Source: Aulostomus chinensis (taxonomy: Eukaryota > Chordata > Actinopteri > Syngnathiformes > Aulostomidae). From it: 64,000 bases of DNA. The position numbers were made by a program, and so were the translations under genes. This document shows, piece by piece, positions 37,566-50,672 of the stretch (position 1 is its first letter; the number at the start of each line of letters is the position of its first letter). Below the pieces are notes generated by a model. That model ran no database searches, was not told the DNA's origin, and worked only from the letters and a program-made list of their open reading frames with translations. The DNA is taken from positions 11,094,009-11,158,008 of the forward strand of contig JBBMOA010000002.1 of NCBI GenBank assembly GCA_037954235.1, read 5' to 3'.

Positions 37566-39060
37566 ACCCACCCCACCCCCAAACAAAAAGAGTTGGGGTG
37601 CGGTGTCACGTGAGTAATAAAAGATTAAAAATGGCATCTAAATATAAATAGTTGTACCACATTCACAGCTTTGCAACTGACACCCCATAACATTAGAACC
37701 AGTTTTGGGGCAGGCAAAGCCAGCAGCTCTGACTCCAGCCTGTCTGAATCACAGCATGGCTTGTTCAGCTTTCATCCATGTTCTTCACTTAACATCAATT
37801 ACACCGGCGTGTATTGGCAGCAGCTAATCCCTTGCACTTGGGCTGATCACACGTAGAGGAGAGGCATATTATTGGTCGTGTGACAGAAAGCTGTCGAACA
37901 GGCAGAAGACAATGACTCACACGGAGGCTGATACAACACTTGTTTTCATGACTGAAACCTATTCTTCTTCTGCAAAACAGGCTTGGAAACAGCTTGACAG
38001 GACAACAATTTTGACATAATTGGAGGCCATGAATGCAACATTGGTACACAAAAAGTGCACAAAGAAAAGGTCAGCCTTCAGTGAGGCTTTCAGCCTCCCT
38101 TAAACCCATAAACACATTTTTACTCAGACCTAATGAATCTAAAGGACATTTGAACTTTTAGTTTTATCCTCATTTAAACTTAAAGATTTGTTTAAACCAT
38201 CAATATTGGAGCTCTCATTCCAAAACATGACAGCAGAAACAATGAAAACAGTAAATCAGTGCCATTAAAGTGTCATATGACTGTAGAGAAGCGAACAATA
38301 CGCCTCAGCAGTAATAAATGCGAGGCAGTTGATGAGCCCCATTTTTCTACCTAAATTGGACAAATGAAGGAAGAATTGCTCACTGGGCAATTTCATCAGA
38401 GACAAGACTTTAATGATGTCTCATCTGCATTTTTCAATTTGAACAGGCCAAAAACACATCACCGGCCAGGCTTTGCTGAAATGAGTCACGCTGGATGAAT
38501 CTCAGCGAGACCATCACTTACCTAGCACTCATGTTTCTCCAACCAGTAACTGATTGATATGATATTGAATCATATCATGTTTGATGCTGTAAATACGGTC
38601 CTCATAAAATTTAAATTTTTAGTGATCTTTTTTTAAAATGTAAGCATTTGTTAACCCTGTTTAAAAGTCCCGGTGGATGTTTGAACTATTTGGAAAAAAA
38701 AATACCTGCGGGTGTTCCAGAGATATCACACCCATGCACCACCCACCCTGGTCAGGTTTTGTGCGACCCCGTTAACAGAAAATCTGACCACCAGGTGCCT
38801 GTGGAAACATTACAGAGAAAATACTCCATCCAGCATGAAATCCATGAAATATTCGTACATACCTGTTTTTTTGTTTTTGCTTGTAACCAGCCAGGCTGGC
38901 AAAGACTTCCATGTTACAAATAGTACATGTTAGAGTATTACAGGCATGATATACTTTAGTAAACCGAGGTAGTATATACAGTAGCTTTGCTTTGGTCACC
39001 TTGGATTTTCGTGTAAATGCTTCCACGTCACCGCTTCACATTTCTTCAGTTTTTTAACAG
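37566..39060. other. Unassigned DNA, no gene seen
   Basis: Nothing recognised; frames are at most about 90 codons. Confidence 0.5.
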
Positions 39061-39111
39061 GCCCGGAAACTTCTTGCTGTGACGCGACAGTGCTAACCAT
39101 TGCACCATTGA
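39061..39111 (-). mobile_element. SINE head fragment (type A)
   Basis: On the minus strand, caatggtgcaatggttagca, ctgtcgcgtcacagcaagaag and ttccgggcc match the first 50 bases of the type A SINE (box A region and the cctcacagcaagaagg block). The body and tail are missing, so only a broken head remains. Confidence 0.75.
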
Positions 39112-39329
39112 AGCACAGTATTTAATAATGTAATTTTTACTGAGAACAAAATATTAAAATATATTAAACTAGTGTGAGTGCAGACCTTGTTTCAGGCATT
39201 TAAGCTGAAACCCAAACATAACCCTAAGACTTTGAGAAAAGGCAACCGCTCGTTCAACAGCACAAACTTACTCCTGGGTTTTAGAAGGCATTTCTTTACC
39301 ACCCCATCGATGCCAGGAGGAAGGAGTTA

Positions 39330-39385
39330 CTATCTGCCATCAGGCTTCGCTTCTGCCTGTAAGACTAAATTGAGGGCTGAACAAA
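39330..39385 (+). repeat. Short repeat shared with 55196-55243
   Basis: 'tcaggcttcgcttctgcctgtaag' and 'gagggctgaa' resemble 'caggctttgcttcctgcctgtaag' and 'cagggctaaa' at 55196-55243. By its look it could be the end of a non-LTR retrotransposon reading frame, but this is a guess. Confidence 0.4.
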
Positions 39386-40190
39386 GCATAATGTGCGTAG
39401 AAACAAATTTGTTCCTAAGTACATGTCATCAATGATACCCCTTATGTGGATATCTACATGAGAAACATATGAAAATGAAAAGTTTCTATGATTTCAGTAG
39501 CAAATAATAAATGACTATATCTCCGTTCAACAGATTAATGGCAGCCTGAAATTGCACCAGTGAATGCTGGCTGGGAGTGACCTTGTCTCCCGTAGCTCCC
39601 TTGTATTTACATAATGCAGGCATGTTATTTGAATATGTCATGTGCTATTACGCACAATATGAGCAACAATGGTGTTAGTTAACCGAAAGGAGCTGCCTGC
39701 CCCGCTAAAAGCTGGGGCCCAAGCTTGGCCCACCTCCTCTGGTAGTGGCAGAGCCAGCACCAGCAACAACGCATGGCTGCTCCTTCCCCACCGCTCACCA
39801 GCCAAGACCACTCACATTAGGATACATTCTGCTGGGAGAGCGGAGAGCACAGGATCATGGGCTGATATCTGTGATGAAGAGAGACAGATAATGGCTAAAA
39901 CTCACTCGGCAGTTGGGGTCGGAAGGCCTTGTTTGTCACTTTAGCGTTCACCTCTCTGCATGGCTCTGGCTGTAAGCTCTTCATAATGTCTCTTCTTCCT
40001 CACAAATGCAGAGCAGAGAGTGCTGGCTTAGGCTAAACCCTCCCTCCCTCTTGGCTCTTATGTCTCTTTATGTGTGTGTCAAAGTCTGGAGAGTCATTCT
40101 TGTTGCTCCGAGTCCCCAGTTCATTCATGACCTTTAAGATTAAAGATAAGCCACAAAGTGTTATCATCAGTTCACCAGTCCTCTTTGCTC
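39386..40190. other. Unassigned DNA with a GC-richer patch
   Basis: The stretch 39680-39950 is richer in G and C than its surroundings and holds a 91-codon frame (39669-39944, +) without a known motif. It might be a conserved element or simply composition drift; no gene is called. Confidence 0.4.
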
Positions 40191-40252
40191 TTTTTTTTTT
40201 TTTTTTTACTTTTTGATTAAATATTTTCCAAAAAAAAAAAAAAAAAAAAAAA
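40191..40252. repeat. (T)17 ... (A)23 inverted homopolymers
   Basis: Seventeen T (40191-40207) and twenty-three A (40230-40252) are separated by 22 bases, able to fold into a simple A:T hairpin. Confidence 0.95.
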
Positions 40253-40754
40253 GCATCTTGAAGAGCCCCAAAATGGGGTGATGTGCAAATGAAGCATTAT
40301 ATGCTGATAAATCAATCCCAAGGAAAGGTGTGGAGAATAACAGGCTGGCTGATGCTGAAAGCTGTGATGGAAGGATAAAAGAATACTGAATGGCATATTT
40401 CCCCGTGGAGCCACGAAAACATCACACAGATTCGAGCAGATTTCTTGTTGTCAAATTGTCGAGTAATTAAGCATAAATTTCTCATTTCCAACAGCATTTC
40501 ACAGTCAAGTATCAACAAGGCTCTCATCAGTAGAACCGACAGTACTGGCTAACATTTAGTTTTTCATCTTGTTGTCATGAAAAGAACCGAACGGCAGTGT
40601 GGGTATAAAATCAATATCTGGATTCGTGCGAAGATGAAGAAAGGTACCTTAACTACTGCAATTTAAGACACACCAAAGAATACCATCCAGTATTGGATTA
40701 CTTTTGTCGACCTTGACCCGAGACGCTCCTGTATGAAGACAACGTGATGCTTTG
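40253..40754. other. Unassigned DNA, no gene seen
   Basis: Nothing recognised. Confidence 0.5.
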
Positions 40755-41370
40755 AAGGTGCACTTAGTAACTCCGAAACGCAAACGTGTAACCATGGTAA
40801 CGTGTTTTATGCTGAGGTAGTTCACACGACTCTCACCCTGGTCACGAGGTTTGAGGAGTGACCAAATGACCGAGACCCCAGGTTCAGGCGGCCTCTGTAG
40901 CGTAGACGTAGTCTGAGAGTGAAGGGGAGACCTTCAGTTATATCTCATGTCTCACTTTGGACTAAAACCCGTGAAAAACAGTGCTCTAGCTTATATAAGC
41001 ATGAACTCATGAGCCAGGGGCGAGACATCGGGGCAACTTTTTATCCATTATCGCTACTACGGAGGTCAAGTGTTCAGCGACAGTTATCTGTTTGGGGCTC
41101 AGAACCGTTGCCGCATACTACTGCATTCATCACTGAGAATTAAAGGAGTGTTTGGTGTTTCTCTTGAAGATCTCACTGCAGGGGTTTGCGCCGGCACGCT
41201 GATCTTTTATGTTGCTCAACATTCATGAGATTATGCAAGAAAAATTGAAGATAACTTTCTGTAAAATATCCTACAAAGGTTTCACTAAAGTGCTCTCCTG
41301 AGCCCCTTACGGTACAAAGTGTTGACTACAGGATAGATCAGCTTGTTTTTAGGCTTACAAAGTGTACCTT
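40755..41370. mobile_element. Candidate non-autonomous DNA element (inverted ends)
   Basis: The left end aaggtgcacttagtaac (40755-40771) and the reversed right end aaggtacactttgtaag (from 41354-41370) agree at 14 of 17 positions, enclosing about 580 bases with no transposase frame. The size suits a MITE-like element. No target-site duplication could be fixed and no second copy was found here, so this remains a candidate. Confidence 0.4.
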
Positions 41371-41993
41371 TAAATAAGATTCAAGGCAGCCGAGGTAAAA
41401 CAGGTCTGCTAATAAAGTGACATATATTTTAAATTCTCATCCAGTATTAAAGATTGCAATTTCACCCTTTCATTCCAGATGAAAGGATGGGAATTAGAGG
41501 TTGTCGTTTCAAATATCATCCCTGAACTGTTTGAGATGTTGATTAGAATTGGTGGTATTGAGATTTGATCACTGAAAGCAGCCTGAAGATGAAAGACGCC
41601 TCTTGTTGCATGACACACATCTTGAGACGTCTTTATATGTTTCATTTGTAACGCTTGTCATCTTACTCTATCATCCCCTATCTGTTTACCAGATGGCCAG
41701 TTGGAGGGAGTTCTCGGTAAGCACTTCCCCACTTTCTGCATCCACGCTGCCAAGACTTTATGCTCGTATTATGCCCACAGGCTTGGCGCTGCCTTTTCAG
41801 ACTCGGGATCTTGAGACAAAACATATTTGAATGACATATCAAATGTTCCTCGATATCAGAAAAGCCTCGTCGAAAAAATACAGCAAGTCTTTAGGTGCCT
41901 ACTTCACCGGCCTCATGATGCAATTGATATTCACCGGTCAGCTGTTCAAACGCACCTCAACACATTCACATCGGCCTCCCGTTACAGCTCAGC

Positions 41994-41994
<1 letters not shown>

Positions 41995-42041
<47 letters not shown>
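41995..42041. repeat. Microsatellite (TG)n
   Basis: About 23 uninterrupted TG units, followed by 'ttgtgtgtgttgggggtggggggg'-type G-rich DNA up to 42063. Cys/Val low-complexity frames here are artefacts. Confidence 0.97.
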
Positions 42042-42042
<1 letters not shown>

Positions 42043-42063
42043 GTGTGTGTTGGGGGTGGGGGG

Positions 42064-45000
42064 GTCAGAGGGTGCGTCTGGCTGCCCCTCAGTTATATCT
42101 TGTTACAATGAACACACTGGACGTTTTGGATATTGGAAAATATCACAGGCTACAGTTGACGCCACGTCATTTTTTTCAGGGTGAATTCAAACTGACAGCT
42201 GCTAGATGAACACATCATTGGCAAAATGCTTCATACACATCATTTAGAATGGCATCGGCTTGTCATGGACGCCGGCAAAAGTGTGTGTTTGCAGCTCGTG
42301 TTGTCTACTGCCCTGTGTGCCTGGTTATGGTAGCCGCGCGCTGCTTGCGCACTCGTGCTTTGTCATCATGTGTGGGTTGGTTATGTGGTACGATTGTGTA
42401 GTTCATGTGGGTGTGTAGCCATCCAACCTCAATGAATGTCAAACTGTTCATCCGTTTTCCTTTTAACTTTGCTTCTCCTGCGCAACATTTATCTGGCCGA
42501 GCAAATTAGTGGTAGAAGTCACAACACTGCTCCTGCTTGTGAAATAGAGCTGCTTCAGTACCAGTGGGTTGCTCTTTATAAAGGGAAAATTGTGGCAGCG
42601 ACCACGGTGCACGCTGTTGAGCCCCTCAATCACCTGAGCTTTCCTCCTGAATCTGTCCTGCATCAAACAAGAAGAAATCTCCAACTCTCTTATTGGTTTT
42701 TCAATGAATGTGAACATTTAAATAAAAACATGGCTATTTTTTTTCATTGTGCTGTACTAGTACGCATCTCCTCAGGGCTCAGGTGGATGTCCACAGCAGA
42801 GCCCTGAAAGAAGAGCAGAGGGAAATTAAAGGTATAACACATCTTTCTAAATGACTGGTGCGGGGATATCAGGGAGGTGGAGGCTGCTGTGGTCCGGGTG
42901 GTAGCTCAGCACAGTCAGGAAATGTGTCAGTCCAGAAAAGAGTTCCAGTGCTGAACAAGTTCTAGAACCATCCGGAGAATTGCACCAAGAACAAAAAAAG
43001 AAACCTCAGGAAACACATTTGACAGGAACAGGGGGAGGTCATTAAAATGCACCAGGGTTGAGTGTTAGGTTAAAAAAGGTGGAGGAAATTAGTGATTCCA
43101 CCTTGAAACGGAGGAGGAAAAAATAAATCCACAGTAAACAAATGAGGCAGTTGAACAAAAGAAGACAAGGAGTAAAACATTTGACGCATATCAACTATGA
43201 GGTATTAATTGTTGAGTTTTTTTTCACTTCTAAGACCTCAAATCATCAGAAAACGTGCATGCTTTGATCTCTTTGAAATGATTTCTCAACATTTCTTCAG
43301 ATATTAATGTAAAAAACTGATTTGTGTGCAATGAAGGGCAGTGGCAACTAAAAAGTAAAGTATACGCTACAGTTCCAAGCTGAGGTTTCCCCGGATCAAC
43401 AGGGTTTAAAAACGATTTTCAAGAGCGGTTGTAGTAAAAGGAGGCCTGACCTGCTCCTGAACTTGAGTAGGCGTCCTGAAAAATCCCCCTCTACCTTTTC
43501 TCTGTGTTTGTGCCTCATGGACCTCGAATGAAATATTAATATTTGTCAGGTCATCACCTAAGATTGATCTGGTGGTCGTTGTAATGAAATTCATTGATTT
43601 GCCATTGATTTGACCACGTAGTAAAGGCTAAGCAAGACATACATTCATTTTCTACATCAAATAATACATTTAATCCACAGCTCTGTTGAAGAGGGAATTA
43701 AATCTGAATGTGCACGAAACGCAAATTATTAAAAAGTATGAATTATTCGAACAACTGAGAGATGACCGCTGAAATGAACTCATAAGTCAATAAAGACGCA
43801 AGATACATGGTTTTACTGCTCTGAATCACAACTGCCCCCGGTTCCATTCTGTGGATGGCTAAGATGTAAGAGAAATAGAAATTAAAGCCAAAGAAGGCAA
43901 GGGAGGAGAGTTTCCACCGCGATCCTCCTCCTCATAGAATCAGGAGACTAACGGGAGGAGCTCTGGCAAACACTGAAGGACCAGAACACCATCAGTTCCA
44001 CAATGATCTCAAATGGGCTCAATATGTAACATTTTTAATTTGTTGTTTCTGCACTCCAGTTGCAGCATATTATTATATCAAGAACAAGTGACACAACTGC
44101 TGGTGTGAAATTATTCCGAAACCTCTTAATGCATCAGGAATAAACTAGTAGTCAAGATGTTCTCTCAGGACTTTGAAACGATTCCCCTCTTTGTGCTAAA
44201 CCCATCAACTTCTCTCCAAAGAGTGAGAGCGGTGCGCTATCAGCTCGCCAGCCTTGCAATTTGTAAAGAAGCCTCAGCGGAGGGTGGCAAATTGAAAGAA
44301 AGAACAAAACAACATTCATGATTAATTCTTATTTAAAATTACATCATAGGGTTCAGCTGCTGGTAGTGTTTACCAGGATTAAAGGGAAGAAGGGGTGAGA
44401 CAGAAAATTGGCTGTTAAAGTGGGAACTTTCCACTCCGTCCACATTCAGCCTAGAGAAAGAGATGAGATTTGGTGTTACACCTGTTGCCGTGCTGGGAAA
44501 AAGCTTTGGCTTGCTGAGCTGTAAGGACAGTAGTCCTGAGGTTTATGCAGGAGTCAGCAGGGAGGTTGATCTGGATGTCAGCCCTCTGCTGTGATTACGG
44601 GTAAATAAGGTTTATTTGTATTCAGCCTGAAATTGTCCTACATGGAGCTACAGGCTGAAAGATCACTTTGATCTGATGTGATTGCTGCATCAGATTGTTT
44701 AACATTGCATGACAGGACACAAGGTTACATGGGGGGTGGGGGGGTGCTGCAGACTGCACGATGCAGCCGAGGGTTGGAGGATTTCTGAGTTGGGCTGACC
44801 ATCTTATTCTCATCAACCATCGATGGAATATCCTCAGATTTTTTGCACAAATGTCCGTTTAGACTCTAACTGAAATATCACTGTGACCCCTGTCCCATTC
44901 TCCTGAACGATATCTCAGGAGCATTGGGAACTGATAATCGATGGTTCCCATGCTCAGCAAGATGCAAGATGGACCGCAGTAAATGAACCAAAGATTGACA

Positions 45001-46073
45001 TCATTTTCTTGTGCTTTTGCTACAGTAAAGGACAAGGCCAAGTGAAATGGCTGTGGGAAGCTAATCAGCTGACCCTCTGGTCGCACATCAAATTCTGGCC
45101 AACATTTACAGAAACTCAGCGTCGATCGTCTCCAACTCTAAATCAGAGTGGGTCATTATCAGCTAGCGCTAGTAGCACCTCACTAGCACGTCCAGCAGAA
45201 CCAGGAACAGCTCACCAAAGCAGACTGTTCTCAGTGGTTCTTAAGGGAAAACATTGTTAACGTCCCCTCTGTTCATCATGAGTTTATTGGTGCAGGCAGT
45301 GAGCTCTTGTGAAGTGAACGAACTTTAGATTTAGCATTCAGTAGTGACGTCCACATTAACCAGTCAGCCAACCGTTAAGGTTTTACCTGGTAATACTCCT
45401 GGTTTAATGGATAAAAGTTTGCATGAAGGTAGAAGCAAAAAAAAACAGCATATCAATCAGTTCATGCTCAACAACATGGCACAGCCATATTATACTGCTC
45501 GAGAAAACCCTATAGTGATGATAATGATAACTTGGCCACTGTAATGCTGCCATGATGCCGGTCCTGAGGGCCGAACGACACGGCCCTCAACAAACTCAGG
45601 AGGCAGAGGGACCCGTTTGAGAGACAATGTCCATCTTACTCTGATGTGACAGGTGACAATTTCATCAGCCAGCAAGGTGCTGTGGCTGCATATCTAAATC
45701 ATGGTGGAGCAGGTTTCCTCTACCGTTAATTAACAGACTTCCCACGGAACCAACGGAAACCACACTGACAAGACTTCTTGAAAAAAAAACAAAAACAAAA
45801 CAAAAGAAAAAGAAACAAAACAGGAGACAGACTCAGCTGTGACTCAGGAGGACTCAGGCAGCTAGCTCTACCTGCTCCGTTCGGTTGTGTGTCTTTGTTT
45901 TGTTTGCGTGTACATTAGAAAGATTCCACAGCAGGTTATTCACTATTCTGCTTGATAAATCAGCACTTAACATTTTCCACCACTGGCGCTCTGGACTGTG
46001 ATGCCAGTGGCTATAAAGCACACTTGGCATATATAAAGTTCATCCACTCAGAGCAGCTGCAGGTGTCTGATAA
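42064..46073. other. Unassigned DNA, no gene seen
   Basis: No gene recognised in about 4 kb. Frames reach 123 codons (42436-42807) without motif. An A-rich, C-interrupted tract occupies about 45780-45826. Confidence 0.5.
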
Positions 46074-46161
46074 TGTGTGTGTGTGTGTGTATTGTCATTT
46101 GCACATTAAAATAAAGCCTTTCATATGAGACAAAAAAATATATATATATGTGTGTGTGTGT
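46074..46161. repeat. Paired microsatellites (GT)n and (AT)n(GT)n
   Basis: (GT)n at 46074-46090 and a compound (AT)n-(GT)n at 46138-46161 are separated by about 47 bases. Confidence 0.9.
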
Positions 46162-47154
46162 AATTATATTATCAGCGGGTCAGTACTTATTATAGTACTG
46201 GTGAACTGATTTAGAAGGGTTAATCAGCGCTGATTAACGTTAACAGTAAAATGGCCATCACTTCCATTTGGCCTATTGTTGCTCAGACAGAGTTTTAGTT
46301 TTTCTGGGATACAACGAAGGAAGGATTTATGAGTATAGTGAATATTAGTACATAATATACTACTAGTTGAAATGTGACAGTTAACAACAAAAGACATTGA
46401 ATAGAACTACAAGTGACATTCAGAACTGATACATTTTACATTTTTCTTTTAACATTTTTACAGTAGATGCTAACTGTATTGTAGAATATATGTTACCTGT
46501 TGTAAAGCCTCATTTGTAGACTATAAATCAAACTAAACACGCGAGCACTGGTTACAGGAAGGCAGAAACCGTGGAGACATCGAGGTCTGGTCCAGTCGCT
46601 TTTGTCTTCTAAAACAGATCCTGGCAGCACCGAGGGCCAGTCTCCACAGACAGGTCACGTGATCTTCCTTCTCTCATGTAATTTGCATGACTGTACATGT
46701 ACATTCGGCCCACAGACCAGTTCAGGAGTGACAGCGAAAAAAAGAAACAAGTAACAAAGCTGACAAAAATAGCCTCCAACACAACCATCTTACCCCCGCC
46801 CTGAGTTGGTGAGACACTTCCTTATTCAGACAGCTCAACACTTCGGTGACTAATCCAGAGCGTGACTCGACACAACATTTAATTTGCAACTCGTAACACC
46901 TGGCAATTTAAGAGAGAGTGCAGGTGTTCATATCCATTTCATTAATTTAATACCAGAGGTCCTGACATTGGAGCTGCCTGCTCGATCTAAAAAAAAGAAG
47001 AAGGAGAAGCCTAAATATGATGAAGCCCATCCAGACAGTCTCAGATGTTATCAAGACAATGCACCACACTGGCTGGTTGGACATGTGTCATGTGGATCCA
47101 GGTGATACATAATTCACATACCTTTAGTTGACCTACTTCACGCGCTACTTGACC
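46162..47154. other. Unassigned DNA, no gene seen
   Basis: Nothing recognised. Confidence 0.5.
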
Positions 47155-47184
47155 GTCTCGCTCTGTCTCGCTCTGTCTCGCTCT
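47155..47184. repeat. 10-bp tandem repeat, three units
   Basis: tctcgctctg, tctcgctctg and tctcgctctt lie head to tail. Confidence 0.95.
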
Positions 47185-47618
47185 TTCAGACATATATACC
47201 CGATTGAGTGATTTGTTTCAGATCATTTGTGCAAATCTGTGTTGCATATTAACACTGAGAGTGTGAGAGGAGATGATGGGAATATATCACTGCTGGCCAT
47301 TACAAAGGCTCTTAATGAGAGATAGTTGGTATAGAAGAAACTCAGCTGTTAATCTCCGCTGTGTTGAATTTTACATGAAATTCTGTTTAACTCTGGGATT
47401 GAAATCAGCTGCAGACATTCTATGTGGCCCTGCTGGATAATCAGGAGATAGAACAGAGAGGGCAGCCATGACAGAGAGCTGCCTCAAAGAAACAATATCC
47501 TGAAATAAAAAGGATTCTGAAGCCATCACAAAGCTAAACGGATTCATTGGCTATCTCATCTGCAGAAACCACTGGGAAAGCTAGAAAGGCTTGCTCAGCT
47601 GAATTGTGGTGCCCTGTG

Positions 47619-47620
<2 letters not shown>

Positions 47621-47656
<36 letters not shown>
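47621..47656. repeat. Microsatellite (GT)n
   Basis: Eighteen uninterrupted GT units. Confidence 0.97.
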
Positions 47657-47660
<4 letters not shown>

Positions 47661-48521
47661 AACAACACGTATGGAGCTCGGTTCATTTGCTATATTAATG
47701 GACTGCAGTGAGGTTTAGACGGTACAGGCTTGCACATTTGTAAACTCAAGGGATCTGACGCAAAGGCTATACATATAGACCCAAGGCGAGCATTTCTGGG
47801 TCTGTTAGGTTTTCAAATTGCACATGTAAAATGTGTTTTCACTTAATACTGGAAATAAATCTCAGGGCAGAATGCTGCAGTGGTAAAACATTGGCCTTTC
47901 ACCCTCTTAACCAACTTTTCCATGCAGCAAATATCAATATTACATTTGTGGTATGGTAATTACTGGTCTGGCTCTTAATGTAACAGACAATTAAAACAAG
48001 TTCAAATTAGAAAAGTTGATCCTGAGTGAACGCCTCTGTGTGCAACTTTGAAAGCACAATGAGGAAGTCATTAAAATTCAACCAGGCCTGTGGTGCAGTC
48101 TTTGACTCACTGATTGATTTCATCTTGCATTGAGATTTTAAAATCATTTGGAACCAGACACAATACAAGAAGGGTTTGAGGGATTTTTTGAGCCACTAGA
48201 AGGCTGAGCATCATGTCAGGATGTCTACCAGGAGGCAAGTGGAGCCGAGGCAGAAATTAGGGGTCAGGAGTTGCAGAGTATATCTTTCATAATAAACCAA
48301 AATATAAAAAAAAACAAAACAAAACAGTTTACTCTAGAGAAACTAACAATACACTTGGACAACCGCAGAAATAAGAAAATCCAACATAGAATGAACCAAG
48401 TGACTGAACTTAAATCCAGACTCCACAACAGGTGGGAAGTAAAAGCCCCTCCAACCTGTCATACACTCTTCCTGACCCCCCCCCCCCTGCCCTCCCCCAT
48501 AGAAAACATCATGGGGTGAAA
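47657..48521. other. Unassigned DNA, no gene seen
   Basis: Only a C-run with surrounding C-rich DNA (about 48476-48496) stands out. Confidence 0.5.
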
Positions 48522-48590
48522 GGAAAGGTGGATCAGAGAGACCATGAGAAGGAAAGGAGGATCAGAGAGACCATGAGAAGGAAAGGAGGA
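48522..48590. repeat. 29-bp tandem repeat, 2.4 units
   Basis: Two 29-base units (48522-48550 and 48551-48579), each starting ggaaagg and ending ccatgagaa, differ at one base (t/a at the eighth position). A partial third unit continues to 48590. Confidence 0.95.
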
Positions 48591-48939
48591 GGGGCGGAGC
48601 TGAGAGAATCCACCAGTAAGGTCATTTGACAGCGCCATGAAGCGACTGATGTGCCTCATGAATGTTCTGAAGATGGACAACACTTTGTGCTTCTTAGACT
48701 CTTCACCTTGTTTAAAGTAATTTACAACTTCATGGCAGAGTTTGGGCATGAAATAAGTAGGTTATGGAATAAGATATAAACAAATATAAGATTCACATTT
48801 GTAATAAACGGCTTGGGCAGTCCTCCGCAGCAGAAACACCGGCAACATCTCCACTCACCATGAACTTCTACTATCTACAATCAATCACCGTAGGTATTGT
48901 TACCTGCATTTTATATGCTGTAAAAAAAGTGTCTTCATA

Positions 48940-49030
48940 CCGACACATATTGGAAACCATATATACTGATACAAAAATAGGGTGGTAGGCCTGTGATAGG
49001 CCGGTATGGGCCGATACATCGGTGGGGCCC
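48940..49030. mobile_element. hAT-like remnant (gatacatcggtgggg)
   Basis: 'ggccggtatgggccgataca' and 'tcggtggggcc' resemble the inner part of the short hAT-like elements whose ends read GATGCACCGATA. Only part is visible and limits are approximate. Confidence 0.35.
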
Positions 49031-50261
49031 TTCTCCAGCGTAACCTACGCTTGGAAGCCAACACAGGAAGCACTGGACCTCCTTTGGAGTTCTGGAGAAT
49101 TCAAATACCTCCCGGTACGCTCATGACAGCCACACAGACACGACTCATCCTCAACAAAACGGACCATTCAAATGTACTGAGATGAATCACTGTAAAAAGA
49201 CGAGAAAAAGACAAGAATTAAGGCAAATAAAACATAAAAGAGAGAGGTAATTTAAAAAAAGAGTCCATGATAAAACATCGAAAACTAAAAATAGACCACA
49301 ACAGGACACGCAGTAAGCACGCTGGGGTCGGTCCACCACTGGTAACCAGAGCTTTTAAATCAACACTCATTGTTTCTGTGGTAGACTCTAAGAGCCGGAG
49401 CAGCTACAGTGACCGCCACTGCACGTCGTGTCCGTCTCGCATCTGTCCGTCACTGTGCTCCAGCGTTTCTCAGGTGTTCAGTCACCTCGCACCGCAGGTC
49501 TTCATCTTTTTTTCAGCATCTGTTTGCGGGTATCTTTTAGAGCGATACCTGGGTTTAAACTTCCTCAATACTTGAGGAGCAAAAGCTTGAGCTTGAGAGC
49601 CTCTGAGCTGCTGTGTCTGTCAAGGTAACATTAAACATCATCAAAATGCACATTTTCAATAACATTTCACTCGCAGTGTGGGGAAATGTCTGCCTGCGTA
49701 GATTCCAGACATCCCCTGACAGATTTCTGTCCATGTATGATAGAGATTGTGTCGGATCCGTGTTCATCCAGATCTGATCTGTGCCACATCTGAGCAAAAA
49801 GAAAGCATATCCTGTGATGCTGATGGGCAGTGTGTTAGCAAACAGTTGTGTTTACTCATCAATACAAAATAGAGCAACATTGACTGTAATTGTTGCTACT
49901 GAGTACTAGCGGGGGCAGAGAAGGACCGTACTGGTGTTGGAGGCTTGAAATACACTGACTACTCAGCCTTCAGGATCTGCTGTGTAATGATTCATCCAGG
50001 CTTGTGAACCCACCACATGGTGCTCTTTTGCAGCACAGAACTCCTTTCAACAAGCCCGCAACCATTTACTTTCCTTCGGTACTCTGCCAGTTCAGTCACT
50101 GTAAATTACCCTGAAAGAAAGACTAAAAAAGTGAAATGTATATTGGTGATGCTCAGATTTGTTTATCTTCTAAGAGTCTGAGGGGTTCATAGAGTCTGGG
50201 ATATCTTCTAAGCCTGTAGAGTGAGAGGAACAGTGATGGGGGAGGGGCATTTGCAGGGACC
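49031..50261. other. Unassigned DNA, no gene seen
   Basis: The frame 49267-49575 (+, 102 codons) has no known motif. Nothing else recognised. Confidence 0.5.
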
Positions 50262-50672
50262 TCGGGATACAATATGTATCCCAATAGTATCACGGTATCC
50301 CGATATATCGCGATATTCCACGGGAAAGGGGATCATGTCTTGATCGGGGAGTTCCCTGAATATCTAATAGCAGGTTTGCAAACCACTTTTCCTTTGACCA
50401 ACTTGTTTTACAGTCTGTGTTTTCACTTGGAAAGCAAAAAGCCAAATGCCCATATTGACTTCTTGACTGTCTGATTCACTGCCACAGGCAATGCCACTCA
50501 GAGCCGTAGCTGTTCTGCGGCACTCATTGGAGCTGAGGTGCGGAAGTCGTACTGTATTTAAAATCTGTTTTAAAACATGAATCATTTGAAAAAAGTAAAT
50601 ATTTCAAGTTGGAATAATGGGCAAAAGTATCATGAGATAAAGTGATGTCTGTGTTTTTCCCAGCCCTAGATG
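50262..50672. mobile_element. Possible non-autonomous DNA element remnant
   Basis: The left side (ggatacaatatgtatccc, atcacggtatcccgatat, atcgcgatattcc) is a motif set seen in teleost repeats. The right side read reversed is tctagggctgggaaaaac, like the 'agggctgggcgat' element end. The pairing of the two sides is inferred from spacing only. Confidence 0.4.
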
